Below the pieces are notes generated by a model. The model was not told the DNA's origin and did not search any database. It saw nothing but the letters and a program-made list of their open reading frames with translations. Source: Paulinella micropora (lineage: Eukaryota > Cercozoa > Imbricatea > Euglyphida). Taken from it: 33,821 nt of DNA. Position 1 is the stretch's first letter. Each line of letters starts with the position of its first letter. The position numbers were made by a program, and so were the translations under genes. This document shows, piece by piece, positions 8,582-18,272 of this stretch. The stretch is taken from assembly GCA_009731375.1 (NCBI GenBank), contig BJOX01000175.1, positions 394,217 through 428,037 on the forward strand, in the 5' to 3' direction.

Positions 8582-9928
8582 ATGGCAGCACTGCCAAGCC
8601 AACAGTCCGGTAGCGCGAGGTGGGTTGACATCGAGCAGGACCCGTGCGAGGTTGACCGCGACAACCTGTCTTTTTTCTTGCAGAGCAATGCCTGCCAGGG
8701 TGTTTTTCTGCGTTTTCTGGAGTTCTTTGTTCGGAACGGCGACGTGGCGGCGACGGAGCAGGTGCTGCAATGCCTGAGGTCTGAGGCGAGAAACAAAGCG
8801 CGCCGGTTGCGGCAGCAGCATGTGCGACTGTCGGGCGACAACAGTGGCCTCGTGGCCCAAGACTTGTTGTTGCTGTACGGCCAGCTGGCGGCCGCCGGGG
8901 CCGACGCGGCGGCGTTGCAGGTGTTGTGGGAGACTGTCAAACGCCTGGACTGTAAAATTGACGCGAATTGTCAGCTGGTGGCAAAGACTGTGCTGGGGCT
9001 GCTGTCGGGCCCCACCAGATTGACAACCCGCGCTGAGCTAGCTCCCGTGTGGTCGCTGGTGAGCCAGGCCGGGGACAGCTCCCGTCCTACTCGCCAGCAC
9101 TTGGGTCAGCTGGCTGGGCGCCGTGGGGCGGGTGTGGCAGACACTGCGCAATGGCAGTTACCCGACGCCGCGGCCGCTGAGGAAGGTGCTGCTCGGGCCG
9201 AAGAGGTTCCGGGGGCAAAAAGAACACAAGGTGTACAAGGTGTTTCCTTTTGAGATGTTGTTGCTGGAACTGCTGTGGGTGGTTAAGCTAGAGGTGCGCA
9301 CTTGCGCTCCCCGGAGCTTCCGGGAGGCGTGCGACGTGGTGGCGATCCTGAACGCGGCGCTGCTGGGGCTGGGCCGCCGAGATTTGTTTGCCATACTGCT
9401 CGACGCGAAGGAGTTGTTGCAGCTTTCCGATTGCGTTTGGGCCGCGGCGGCCGTCGCGGGCCAGTCTCCGGTCTTGCTCAAGTTTTTTCTGCAGCAGCAG
9501 ACGGACTGTACAACGGCGCAGGCGCTGCTGGAGATGGCGCTGGCCGGGGCGTGCATCCTTGGGGACGACAACGGCACGGGCACCTGGGGGGTCAAGGTGC
9601 CGGCGGTCCCGCCGGCCCTGTGCCTGGTGGGGTTGCTGCTGCAGGCGGGTGCCTCGCTGGAAAGAGATTGGCTGCACGACTGGGGGGACCTGCCGCACAG
9701 TCGACTGTTGCCCAACTGTGGGCGGCCCGCCGAGCTGCGAAGGCTGCGAAGACTGCGAGAGGGAGGCAGCCGTCTCGCGGCGCAGGGCGACAGACTGCAA
9801 GAGGGAGCTAGCCGCCGCGGAGGAGTCCGGGAAGGCGCTGCGGCGCGAGAACACGAGGCTAACGGCAGCGGCGGAGCGCGCTAGGCAGGAGCTAGCCGCC
9901 TTGGAAAGCAAGCTGCGCGACACCCGCA
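8571..9928. repeat. Duplicated block matching 5903-7260
   Basis: Offset 2668, with two differences (9203, 9205). Beyond 9928 only this copy continues, because copy 1 stops at a gap. Confidence 0.9.
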
Positions 9929-10180
9929 CGCTTTGCAAGAGAGCGAAAGTACACCTCCGCGGCCTGCGGCGCAAAGAAAAGAAAACCCGGGCTCCGTTGG
10001 CAAACGTCGAGGAGGACCCACCGTCATGCGCGGTTTGCCTGAAGGAGCCCGGCCAAGAAACGGGACCTCTGGTAGTGTTTTTCCCCTGCGCACGCCCGGG
10101 TCTGCGCCGACTGCGCCGCACAGCTGGCGCGCTGCCCCTTGTGTAGGCAGGCAATCAGAGAATTCGTGGCTCCCATCTGA
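8582..10180 (+). CDS. Helical/coiled-coil protein with C-terminal IAP-type RING finger (probable E3 ubiquitin ligase)
   Basis: This is the complete copy. The order is an Ala/Leu-rich helical N-terminal half, a candidate 40-nt intron (9059-9098), more helices, a charged coiled coil (about 9740-9960), and a C-terminal RING ending in TGA at 10178. The RING reads CAVC, then about 17 residues, then PC-x-H-x3-C-x2-C, then CPLCR, the compact C3HC4 pattern of IAP and MDM2-type RINGs placed at the extreme C terminus. The His is reached only after a shift of two missing bases (or one extra) near 10089. A further frame change lies near 9718. No BIR domain is visible. Such RINGs recruit E2 enzymes and often dimerise. 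The role in ubiquitination is inferred from the family. Confidence 0.6.
9059..9098 (+). other. Candidate 40-nt intron, second copy
   Basis: Identical to the candidate at 6391-6430, with the same phase-0 junctions. Confidence 0.5.
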
Positions 10181-10435
10181 ACCGACGTCGTCTGGAATAG
10201 GACATGAGCGATAGAAATGTTTACAAACTTTTAATTAAACAACGCCCGCCCGCCTTTTCAGCCCTAGACAAACAGCGTGGTTTGGATTTGGGAGGCATGT
10301 CATTCCGCAGATCCGTCGTAATGAATTACCAAGTTTGGATAAAAACAAAAAGCCTGATAAGGGGCTTCGTCGAAACTGTAAAACGCACGAGTTCTTTAAT
10401 TTATACAAAGACTTGACAACAGTTCTCTTCGTGTC
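10181..10435. other. Short AT-rich spacer between convergent genes
   Basis: The spacer lies between two 3' ends. It contains TTTTAATTAAA-like AT-rich DNA that may serve 3'-end formation for both genes. No gene is seen. Confidence 0.6.
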
Positions 10436-12627
10436 TTAGATGGTGTGCGGGCTGCCCAGGCTGTTGCGGGCCAGCTGTGTGCGCTCGCTCGCTACTTGCT
10501 CAAAGCACTGCATCGCTTCCAGCTGCAGCAAGGCGCGTTCTGCCTCGGTAGCAGCGCGGGGCGCTTGCGACATCCACAGGTCCACGCCCAGTTGCCAGCG
10601 CACGTCCAAACGCAAGCCATGGTTCTCGCCGCGCGCGGACAAGCGCAGCCAACGCCATGGTTCTCGCCGCGCGCGGACAAGCGCAGCCAACGGAGTTTGT
10701 CGGCCGCAGGCGATGCGTAGAGCCCCAGGATGCCCTGCGCGTACGCATCGCCGGCGGCTGCCAGGCGCTCGCCCTGCGCTGTTGCGCGCTTCGTTTCGTC
10801 CGCGGTAAGGTCTGCGGGCCTCAATGTGGAGCTCTGTAGCCAGCTCGCTACCGCGCGGCTGGCGGCGCGACTGTGCTCCGCTCTAGCCAGGACGGCCGCC
10901 TTCTCACACTGCTTCCGCGCGACCCCTCCCCCGCACAGCTCGCAGCTGGGGCCCGCGCAACTAAGGTATCCTAGCTTGGTCCATTCGAACATGTCTTCCG
11001 AAACTTCTTTTGCGGTCACAGTGTGAGTCAAGGTGTCGTACTGGGTGGCTAAGAAAAAGTCGTCATTAGAGCAAAGCCCAGGCTCAGCCAGCGTAGCCGC
11101 CAGCGAGAACAGCAATACAACTTCTGCCCCCCCGAACGAACACCACGGCCCCTCGTCCGCCTTGTCGCATTCGCCGCCGCGCAGCCTGTGCCGCCAGGGC
11201 GCCACGCACAGCCGGCCCAGCTCGAACAAGGCGACCGCTAAGAAATGGCTAATGTGTCTTGACCCAAAGTGGGCCCAGCTGTCCGCATTGTCCCATTCGC
11301 CGAGGCGCAGCTCGTGCAAAAAATTCGGCAGGCAGTCGGGTTCCTCACCCCCATTTGTTGTAGACCAGAACAGAGACCAGGCCCGGCGCTTGTCAACCGG
11401 CAGCGCGGCACCCCCCGACAGGTACAGACAACCGAGCCTGTACGCGGCCAGGTGCTGCCCCGCGAAGGGCCTAGCGCAGGCAACCGCGGCGGTTAGCGCG
11501 GCGACGCCCCGCGCGTAATGTTGGGCCACGCCGCGCCCCAGCAACCAGCACACGCCTAGCTCGTACAGGTCGGTGTAGCCCGGCTGGGGCAGCTGCTGCA
11601 AGAGCTCCGCGGCCTCGGTTTCCCACGCGCGGGCTTGGCGGTGCCCGCCGGGCGAGGCGCCGTGCTTGCAGAGGTAGGCCAGGCGCAGCAGCCTGTGCGC
11701 TAGCTCCGACTGCCAAGCCGCACGCAACTCGTCGCGCGAAGCCGTCAGCAGCGAAATCGCGCGTCGCAACGTAACTAGCGCCCGCGAACGTCCCTTTTTC
11801 CGCCAGTCCATTTGCGCTAGAATGTAAGCAGTCATGGCGTTGCCCGGAACTTTCTGCTCCGCCTTTTCCAAGAAGCGTAAGAAGCAGGGCTCGTCGAGAC
11901 TTTCCTGGTGGTCAAGCGCTAGTAGTAGTTCGTCGCGCCACTGGTCGCGGGCTAGAACTCTCACGGGGCAGGGTTCTGTTTCGCAACACTCTTGGCCCGT
12001 GTGTGCCAGGGCCTGCAGCAGCAAATTGAAGCCGCGTTTGGCCCGGGGCCAGTCTCCGTAGCACGAGCCCTCGGCCTCTTCCAGGCAGGCCTCTGCATAC
12101 CCGGTCTCCAGGGCCGCCAGGCGGAAGCGCTCAGCCTCGGCGTCGTCTTCCAGGCGGCGAAACAACGTAAACTGCGCCTTTCTGTCTCCCTGCGCGGCGG
12201 CCCGCCGCAGCCACGCCAGGCCCTCGTCGGTCTGATTGTGCTCCAGCAGCTGCAAGCCTATCTCTCGCTGGCTGCGGCCGTCGCCTTCCTCCGCGCTGCT
12301 GCGCAGCACGTGCTCGCAGGCGCGCGTGTGAGCAGCGAGGTCGCCTAGCCTGATCACTGCCGCGCACCGCCTGCACGGGCAGACAGGCAGGCGGAGGTTC
12401 AGTACTTCGCGCCGGGTGCGGTGGCAGGGGTCGGCCCGCGCGCCCTCCTGGCGGCAGTGCGGGCATCGTTGTCGGGGCAAGTCGCTGGCCAGCGCCTGCG
12501 AGAAGCAGTCCTGGCAGAAACACTGCCCGCAGCTGTGCGCTACCGCTTCGCAGACTATGCCGAGGCACAGAGGGCACAACAATTCGTCCGGCGCCTCTGC
12601 GTGGTCGTGGGCAAACCAGCCGGGCAT
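10436..12627 (-). CDS. RING finger + TRAF-type zinc finger + Sel1-like repeats
   Basis: The ATG is at 12627 (MPGWF...). The RING uses C18, C21, C33, C38, C41, C55 and C58. The position expected for His (35) is Gln, so this is a non-canonical RING. A TRAF-type finger follows (C83/C85, C88, H100, C104). From about residue 112 comes a long series of Ala/Leu/Gly-rich helical repeats of Sel1/TPR type (AAAQGDRKAQF, LGRGVAQHYARGV). The family role is a scaffold or E3 ligase with a protein-binding superhelix. Near the 3' end a perfect 38-bp tandem duplication (10616-10691) throws the frame. With one copy, the reading continues in another frame to TAA at 10436, about 715 residues in all. As written, it stops at 10492. 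Confidence 0.7.
10616..10691. repeat. Perfect 38-bp tandem duplication inside a coding region
   Basis: The unit starting GCCATGGTTCTCGCC occurs at 10616-10653 and again at 10654-10691. Thirty-eight is not a multiple of three, so the second copy breaks the RING/Sel1 frame. Both flanks continue as protein once one unit is ignored. Confidence 0.9.
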
Positions 12628-12944
12628 TCAGTGCCCGGGGCTAGAACCTGAAGTGCTCTTTTTTCCCCGCCGTTAGGGGCCTAGCTGGATCGTGAAGCAG
12701 AGAGAGAGTGTGTGTGTGTGGTTGGGAACGGGCACAAACACACGCTAGAACTTTTTACACACAACAAAAGCAAGAATCTAGAACGTGCGCTACACACAAA
12801 AAAAGAAAGAATCCAGATGTGCGCGGCCGCGGGGCCGCGCAAGGGGGGGGGGTAGGGGGAAAGATGGGGGGGNNNNNNNNNNACGCATTAACTTATAATA
12901 TCAAGAATGCTTACTTCGTCATTATCTTTCTTTGGTTAAACCTT

Positions 12945-12969
12945 GGGGGGGGGGGGGGGGGGGGGGGGG
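12945..12969 (+). repeat. 25-G homopolymer
   Basis: This is the longest of several intergenic G/C runs. See the finding on homopolymers for the full list. Confidence 0.9.
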
Positions 12970-13450
12970 TGCGCCTCTTCCCCCACCACCCCCGCCCCCC
13001 TCACGTTCCCTTTTTTTTCTTTTTCCTCCCCCCTCTACTTTTTTTTCTTTCTCTTTTCCTTTTTCTTTTCCTCTTTTTAAAAAAGAAGGCTCCTTCAAAA
13101 AAAAAAAGAAAACATGCCCAAAAGCCCAAGGCGTGCTCTACATTTTACAGCAGCCCTTCCATAGGTTTTTCCGCATGTACATTGACCCCGCACATCCGTC
13201 TGGTCTGCCCCGGCTGGCCCGCCGCGCTCTCAGTGGTCGTAGGCTCCTACTACCTCGCAGGGGGGGGGGGGGTCCACAGGACAGAAGAACGACCCGGTTG
13301 ACTGTTCAGGCGTGTGTGTGTGACTGGGCCCTCCGCTCTCCAAAAAACAAGATTCTTTGATTTAATAAAAGCTTTTTTTTTCCGAGCCCAGGCTTCGAAG
13401 AAAGCAGCTCGCGTATTGAAATACATCCCAGTTCAAAGATGATATCTTCG

Positions 13451-13495
13451 TTCTGTTGCAGCGTTACGACGCTTAATGTTGGAGCTGCAACAGAA
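13451..13495. repeat. Perfect 12-bp inverted repeat, 21-nt loop
   Basis: TTCTGTTGCAGC at 13451-13462 is exactly complementary to 13484-13495. Spacer location and arm length would allow a transcript hairpin or a protein-binding palindrome. Confidence 0.8.
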
Positions 13496-13571
13496 TAAGG
13501 AGCACAAAGTACCGTGTCAACAGACCTTCCCCCTAGCTGCCATCGCCGGCTCTGTTTTATTTGTTTTTATT

Positions 13572-13586
13572 AATAAATTAGAGGAA

Positions 13587-13622
<36 letters not shown>
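13572..13622 (+). promoter_or_regulatory. AATAAA followed by an A35 tract
   Basis: AATAAA lies at 13572-13577 and an uninterrupted A run starts 11 bases later at 13588. The arrangement is that of a polyadenylated transcript copied into DNA, or of a polyadenylation site next to a simple A tract. No ORF directly precedes it. Confidence 0.4.
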
Positions 13623-13623
<1 letters not shown>

Positions 13624-13666
13624 AANNNNNNNNNNCGCGGACTTGTAGTGGAACTTTTTGCCTTCA

Positions 13667-15166
13667 TCAGCCCAACGCAACCGCGCAGGCCGCCCCGCTT
13701 AAAAACGTAGGCAAATTAGTAACAAGAGTCCAGACATTACGGTGCTCGTCGTAGCGCTCGACAGAAGCGAGCGCTTTCCCTTCGCGATCGGTGCCCCCAA
13801 TCACATACAGTTCGTTGTTGTGGAGCACGGCCGCGACCGAGTCCTCGCGCCCCTGAAGCAGCGGCGCGACTTCCTCCCAGACGTTCAGGGCCGGGTCATA
13901 GCGCTCGACCACCGCTAGCGCGTGCGTCACAGAGCACTGCCCGCCAATGGCGTAAAGTTTGTTGTTCAGCACGGCCGCCGAGCAACGCCACCTCGCGACC
14001 CTCGAGCGCGCCACCTCAGACCACGGGCCCCGGGGCTGCACCGTTCCGCACAGGCCAGGGCTTCGTTTCTGTTGCTCCTGCCACCAAAGACATACAGCTG
14101 TTCCTTTAGCACGCCGCCGCCGGCAAACTGTCGGGCCCTGGACATAGACGGAGACTCGGACCAGACCCCGGCAGTCGTGTCAAAGACCGCGACGCGTGCC
14201 AGATTCTGGGTATCGCCCGACCCGCCGAGCACAAAGATGCGAGTGCCGACTGTCAACGCCAGGGCGCCTACACAAGCCTGCGCCAGAGGCGGCAGCCGCT
14301 CCCACCTCGCGTCGGGTTGAGAGATGTCCAGGCGTTCGACGTCTTTCAAGCTGCGCCCGCTGTCGACCCCTCCAAAGGCGTACAAAAAATGTCCAACGGC
14401 GGTGCCCGCGTGGTACGCGCGGGGCTTGCGAAGCTCGTCGCGCCGTGTCCAGCGGTTTTGCTTGGCGTCGTAGCAGAACGTGTGACCAAGGCCTTGCAGG
14501 TAGTAGCCCACGCCGGGCACACTGCAGCCGCCAAACACGTACAGACAAACAGAGCGGGCCGGGACTCGCGTCTTTTCCCGCGAGCTGGAACAAGAGCGCA
14601 CAACGGAGAGCTCTACGAGATAGTTTTCGCGTTCTACGCCGGCCTCTGATTCCAGCGTCGCCCGCGAAAATTGTTCTTGCAGCTCCGCCTTGTGCTTGCC
14701 GATCATTTGGCGGACGCAGTAGAGTTCGTCGCTGAGCTCTTTTTGCTCTGCATTGGAGCTCTGTTCCATGCGCAGGCACAGCGCCGCGCTCTCGGCCTCC
14801 AGGGCTTCCAGGTCTTGCCTGCGCTTGTCGCTTGTAGCTAGCAGCTGCTGCTGGGCCTCCGAAATTGGGCAATTCTTGCCACTTGGTGCGCGTGCCCGCC
14901 AGCATGAGCGTCAAGCCGTCGACCGAAGGCCTTCGTTCCAGGAGGAACGTAGTTGATTCCTCGGCCAAACCGTCCCCGAAGCGGCCGTCCTGAACCGATT
15001 GTAGCTTCGACACCGTGTCCAACAGGGTCTGGTACAGCTCTACGGCGGGCTTGTTCACAACAACTGGCTCAGCAGCCGCCGTATTGTCCTCGCCAAGGTC
15101 GAGCCCGCGACATTGGTTGGCCCATGCTAAGGTTTGAGCCAGCCTTCTTTTCTTTCTGGTCTGCAT
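13667..15166 (-). CDS. Coiled-coil + kelch-repeat beta-propeller protein
   Basis: The ATG is at 15166 (MQTRKKRR), followed by a basic N terminus, a variable region, a coiled coil (about 14690-14850) and then six kelch repeats to TGA at 13667. The repeats show the usual LYVFGG / hydrophobic-GG, then Tyr, then six residues, then Trp pattern: VCLYVFGG, FLYAFGG, IFVLGG, QLYVFGG, KLYAIGG, ELYVIGG. Kelch propellers bind proteins and often act as substrate receptors of cullin-3 ligases, but no BTB domain is visible here. Two frame changes are needed: one near 14880 (indel or a short intron) and one in a C4G4 run near 14028, which looks like a homopolymer error because it splits one kelch repeat. Confidence 0.75.
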
Positions 15167-15423
15167 TGAACAAGGTTCAGCAGCGGCGGGACAAATTGTT
15201 GTAGCGAACAATAGAGAAGAACAATAGGGGTAGGGCTTGTGCGCTCTTTTTCTTTTTTCTGTTTCTCCCCTGTTTTTGCACCGGCTGGCCCCCCCCTCCC
15301 CTCTCTCTCTCCATTTCCATTTCCGTCACACGCGCCCTTCCCGAAAAAACCAACCGCCTGTCGGCCCCCCCCCCTCCCCCTTTTTTTTTGGTGTTGTCCT
15401 TTTGTGGGGTCCGCGGACGTTCT

Positions 15424-15445
15424 GGGGGGGGGGGGGGGGGGGGGG
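15424..15445 (+). repeat. 22-G homopolymer next to an assembly gap
   Basis: Uninterrupted G run 12 bases before a 10-N gap. Confidence 0.9.
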
Positions 15446-16037
15446 CCCTTTTTTGCTNNNNNNNNNNGCAGACGAGCGCAAGAAATGTGAAAAAAAAATT
15501 AAAAAATCGACAGATGCTGCGCTGTTGTCCATTCGGATGGTTTACATTTTGTGTTAGGCGGCATGAACATTTTTGTGCCCTACTGGACCAACGTCGTGTG
15601 GCGGACCAAACACCATTGTGGATGGCCTTGGCCCTGCTGGCCAGCACGTGCGACTATCCAATGAGCGCAGAAGAAAGAAACGCCTTTCGCTAACAAAGAA
15701 AAGGTCTCGTCTTTTTTTTTTGGGTTGGGGGGGAAGGAAGCGAGGGGGGGAGGGGGCGCAAAAAGAGCCTAAAAGCGGCCCCCCCCTCCACTCTCTACCA
15801 ATTCTTTTTTTCCTTCGCGCTCGGGTGGGAAGTGCGATTTCTTGCTTCATCTATACCATACCCCCCCCTTTCCCACACCCCGAGCAACCAAAGAAANNNN
15901 NNNNNNCGTTTCTTCCCAGCGAAACCACTGAGCCCAAAAAGAAACCGACTGTCGGCCCCCCCCCCCTATAGCTATATCTCCGCCGCTTGCCTGCCAGTCT
16001 CCGTTTCCTCCAAATTCTTCTCTCTCGCCTGAAATCG

Positions 16038-16083
16038 TCTCCCCTCTTTTTTTTTGTTCTGATTTCTTTTTTTGTGCTTGCAG
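16038..16083 (+). promoter_or_regulatory. Pyrimidine tract ending in TTGCAG, 10 bases before an ATG
   Basis: It resembles a 3' splice site placed in a 5' UTR (cis-intron or spliced-leader acceptor) ahead of the small ORF at 16094. Confidence 0.4.
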
Positions 16084-16093
16084 GTTCTGCCGA

Positions 16094-16258
16094 ATGGAGA
16101 AACGAAGCTGCCAAAGCCAGCGCCTGTTCCCAGGCCTAGAATACCAGAAGTTCAGCCTGCGAGCGGGACGGACGATTGATTTCGAATGCGGTTGTAGGCA
16201 AGACATCTTGCTCGGGAAAATGTTCTGGACTTGCGTCTACCACCAGGAAATGTATTAA
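16094..16258 (+). CDS. Small Cys-containing protein, 54 residues (unrecognised)
   Basis: A complete ATG-to-TAA frame of 54 codons follows a strong acceptor-like pyrimidine tract. It is basic at the N terminus and has four Cys (residues 6, 32, 34, 47), an FECGC motif and aromatic residues near the C terminus. There is no signal peptide or membrane segment. Composition and the well-placed start support a real gene, but the size is small and no family is recognised. Confidence 0.4.
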   Translation: MEKRSCQSQRLFPGLEYQKFSLRAGRTIDFECGCRQDILLGKMFWTCVYHQEMY

Positions 16259-16504
16259 TAGTGGCCTGGTGCGCTCTGTTCGCCGGTTGCTCCTAGGGGA
16301 GTGTTGTCTCCATCCCCCCTACCCACAGTCCGTACTAAGGAATCTCTGCGTGTAGATTTCAAATCCGCTATTAAAATTCTGTAGGCAAAAAAAAAAAGCT
16401 CTGGACCTAGCAGCCTGCTGCTATGTCTACAGCTATTTATCAAAAGCTTTGTTTATTGATCACTACGCAACGTTGGTCAAGGATCAGGCCATGCCTGTCG
16501 TCTC
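16259..16504. other. AT-rich spacer between convergent genes
   Basis: It contains an A11 tract and AT-rich DNA between two gene 3' ends. No gene is seen. Confidence 0.6.
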
Positions 16505-18031
16505 TCAAGTGCATACCGCAAGCCTCGATTGATGTTGGTTGCCACGGCAACTGCGGCTGACGTCCTCTAGCTCAATATCCACAACCTGGCTTTTCTTGAG
16601 ATCGTAGTCTTCGGCGAAAACAGTTCCGATGCGTATGGATGGTGTACAGAGTGACTTAAGCTTCAACACCCTATCCTGGTGCCTCTTGTGATCAAACCCT
16701 TCAACCTCCAACGACTCTGGCTGTAAAAAATTAATAACAAGGCTCGGAAGCTCGCTGCCTTTCAGTTCTGAGGTGAGGATGATCGTTGAGCCAGGTTTGT
16801 CTGCGTTCCCCTTGTCGTAGAAATATTGACCGTCAGCGAATTCTGTTAGTTCGATAGTGCACACCGTCTCGGGGTGGCACTTTGCCGGGGGGCACAGCGT
16901 GATCTGGGACAAGTGCGTCGTGTCCCTGATCGTCAGATTTGGCGCGATCTCATCTGGCGGCCAGGACCACGACACCGTCTGCAGCCCTTTCAGTTGTAGG
17001 TGAATGTCGTTTAGCGCCCTGTGAGGAACAGCGGCGCGGCAGATGTCCAATTGTCTGGCTGGCTGAGCCAAAGGCTGCGGACTTTTCAGCTCCATCCTGG
17101 TCAACTTGGGGTAGCTCTCGAGGCACTGCTCTACAAAGAGTTGCCAGCCGTCTGCCGAATCTATCTCGACATTAACCTCCGTCACTGTGAAACACGGCAG
17201 TATCGGCAGCTTAGCCAGCAATGCGAATAAACTACTTGTTTGCTTGTCCCGTTCGGACGTAGAATCGGGAGGCTTATCTTCATCTGCATCATAACTTGCC
17301 CATATGCAAACCTCTTCACTTGTCTGCTGCTTTAAGGCAGCCGACGGCCGGCAAAATTTCGACACGTATCCTGCATGTAGGCTGTGGCCGCCATAGCGCC
17401 ACAGGTTTTGCTGGATATTGAACACCTGCTGCACTGTAGGCGCACGCTTCCCCCTCGAATTAAGACTAAAGTGGGTTTGCAAGTCTTTCTCTAGCCCGGC
17501 CCAGAGCAGGTTGTCAAGCTCTTGGGCCAAACTCTTGGCATCAGCCAGTTGCTTGCAACCCGTTCCGGCTCGCAGCAGCAGAAACAGTGTACCACCATGG
17601 TCCGGACAGCCCTGTTGCAGATTGTAGAGTATAGTGCTAAGCACAAGGTACTTGGCCAGAACACTATCCGTAGACTGCTTAACATACATCTCGGCGTAGT
17701 GAAAGAGTCTGTGGGCCGCCTGCTCAACAATTGTAGACTCGTCGACCGGCCACAGACAGGCCACGGCCACTACCTCGAAGCCGTTCCCTGCGTTCTGTAA
17801 ACTTTGGCACATCAAGCTTACTTCTTCTTCGGTTAGTTGGCTCTGTGCCCTCGGGTAGAGGCAGACAACGGCCCGCTTCCTAAATCGCTTCTGCAATCAT
17901 CCGTGATGCCTGCCGCTGCGGCAAGGTGCAAGCTCCTGCCGCTTATCGGGCCGGCAGTCAATGCAATAGGTACATAGCTCGTTGGGTCCGTGTTTTCTTT
18001 GGTCCGCTTTCTTGGTAGGCGTGTCTGCCAT
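16505..18031 (-). CDS. Unrecognised 508-codon protein with one in-frame TGA
   Basis: From TGA at codon 45 (17897-17899) to TAG the frame is open for 463 codons with good protein composition. Upstream, in the same frame, it continues to an ATG at 18031 in strong context (AAAAAAATGGCAG). The N-terminal 44 codons contain a C-x2-C-x2-C cluster (CTYCIDC). The N-terminal third is helical (VVAVACLWPVDES, LAKYLVLSTILYNL), and the C-terminal half is beta-like with Thr/Leu/Ile strands (LNDIHLQLKGLQTVSW), reminiscent of repeat-solenoid or LRR-like proteins but not assignable. No GT-AG intron that removes the TGA keeps the frame. It may be a base error, readthrough or a real nonsense mutation. Confidence 0.6.
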
Positions 18032-18272
18032 TTTTTTATCTTAGCTCCCAAACAAGCTGGACAAAAAAAAGGGAAGAAAAAAAAAGAAACAACAAGAAAT
18101 ATTTTTAACAAAACAGGTGAGAGGAGAGGGCCAAAGCGCCCGAAACACAAAAAAAGCGATCGGAACGGGAGGAAAGGAGGAAGGGGGGGGGGGGGGGGGN
18201 NNNNNNNNNCCGCGGGCTTTTCCTCTCCATGCCTAATCAACGAGTAGAAAAAAAAAGAAGGGCTCGGGAAGT
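18032..18272. other. Purine-rich spacer with a 17-G run and gap
   Basis: It contains A/G-rich DNA, G17 (18183-18199) and a 10-N gap (18200-18209). No gene is seen. Confidence 0.7.

Larger units (their letters stand above)
12628..13666. other. Spacer with homopolymers, two gaps, a hairpin and an A35 tract
   Basis: No firm gene is present. It contains GT/GA microsatellite-like DNA (12700-12720), a 10-N gap (12873-12882), a 25-G run (12945-12969), pyrimidine-rich DNA (12975-13080), a G run (13260-13272), AATAAA at 13363-13368, an inverted repeat (13451-13495), AATAAA plus an A35 run (13572-13622) and a 10-N gap (13626-13635). Two overlapping frames at 13110-13360 look weakly protein-like but have no good start. 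Confidence 0.6.
15167..16093. other. Pyrimidine/G-rich spacer with two 10-base gaps
   Basis: The spacer between divergent genes includes a 22-G run (15424-15445), gaps at 15458-15467 and 15897-15906, and C- and T-rich tracts. A short ATG frame starts at 15562 (33 codons), and an overlapping frame to 15693 looks weakly coding. I do not call either. Confidence 0.6.

Noticed and set aside
10640-10690. 29-nt intron instead of the 38-bp duplication
   Set aside because: The exact 38-bp repetition explains the break more simply than a sub-30-nt intron.
13667-15166. BTB-kelch (KLHL-type) assignment
   Set aside because: No BTB/BACK sequence is visible before the propeller; only a coiled coil is seen.
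15562-15693. Small ORFs in the spacer before 16094
   Set aside because: Two overlapping short frames, neither with a convincing start context or composition.
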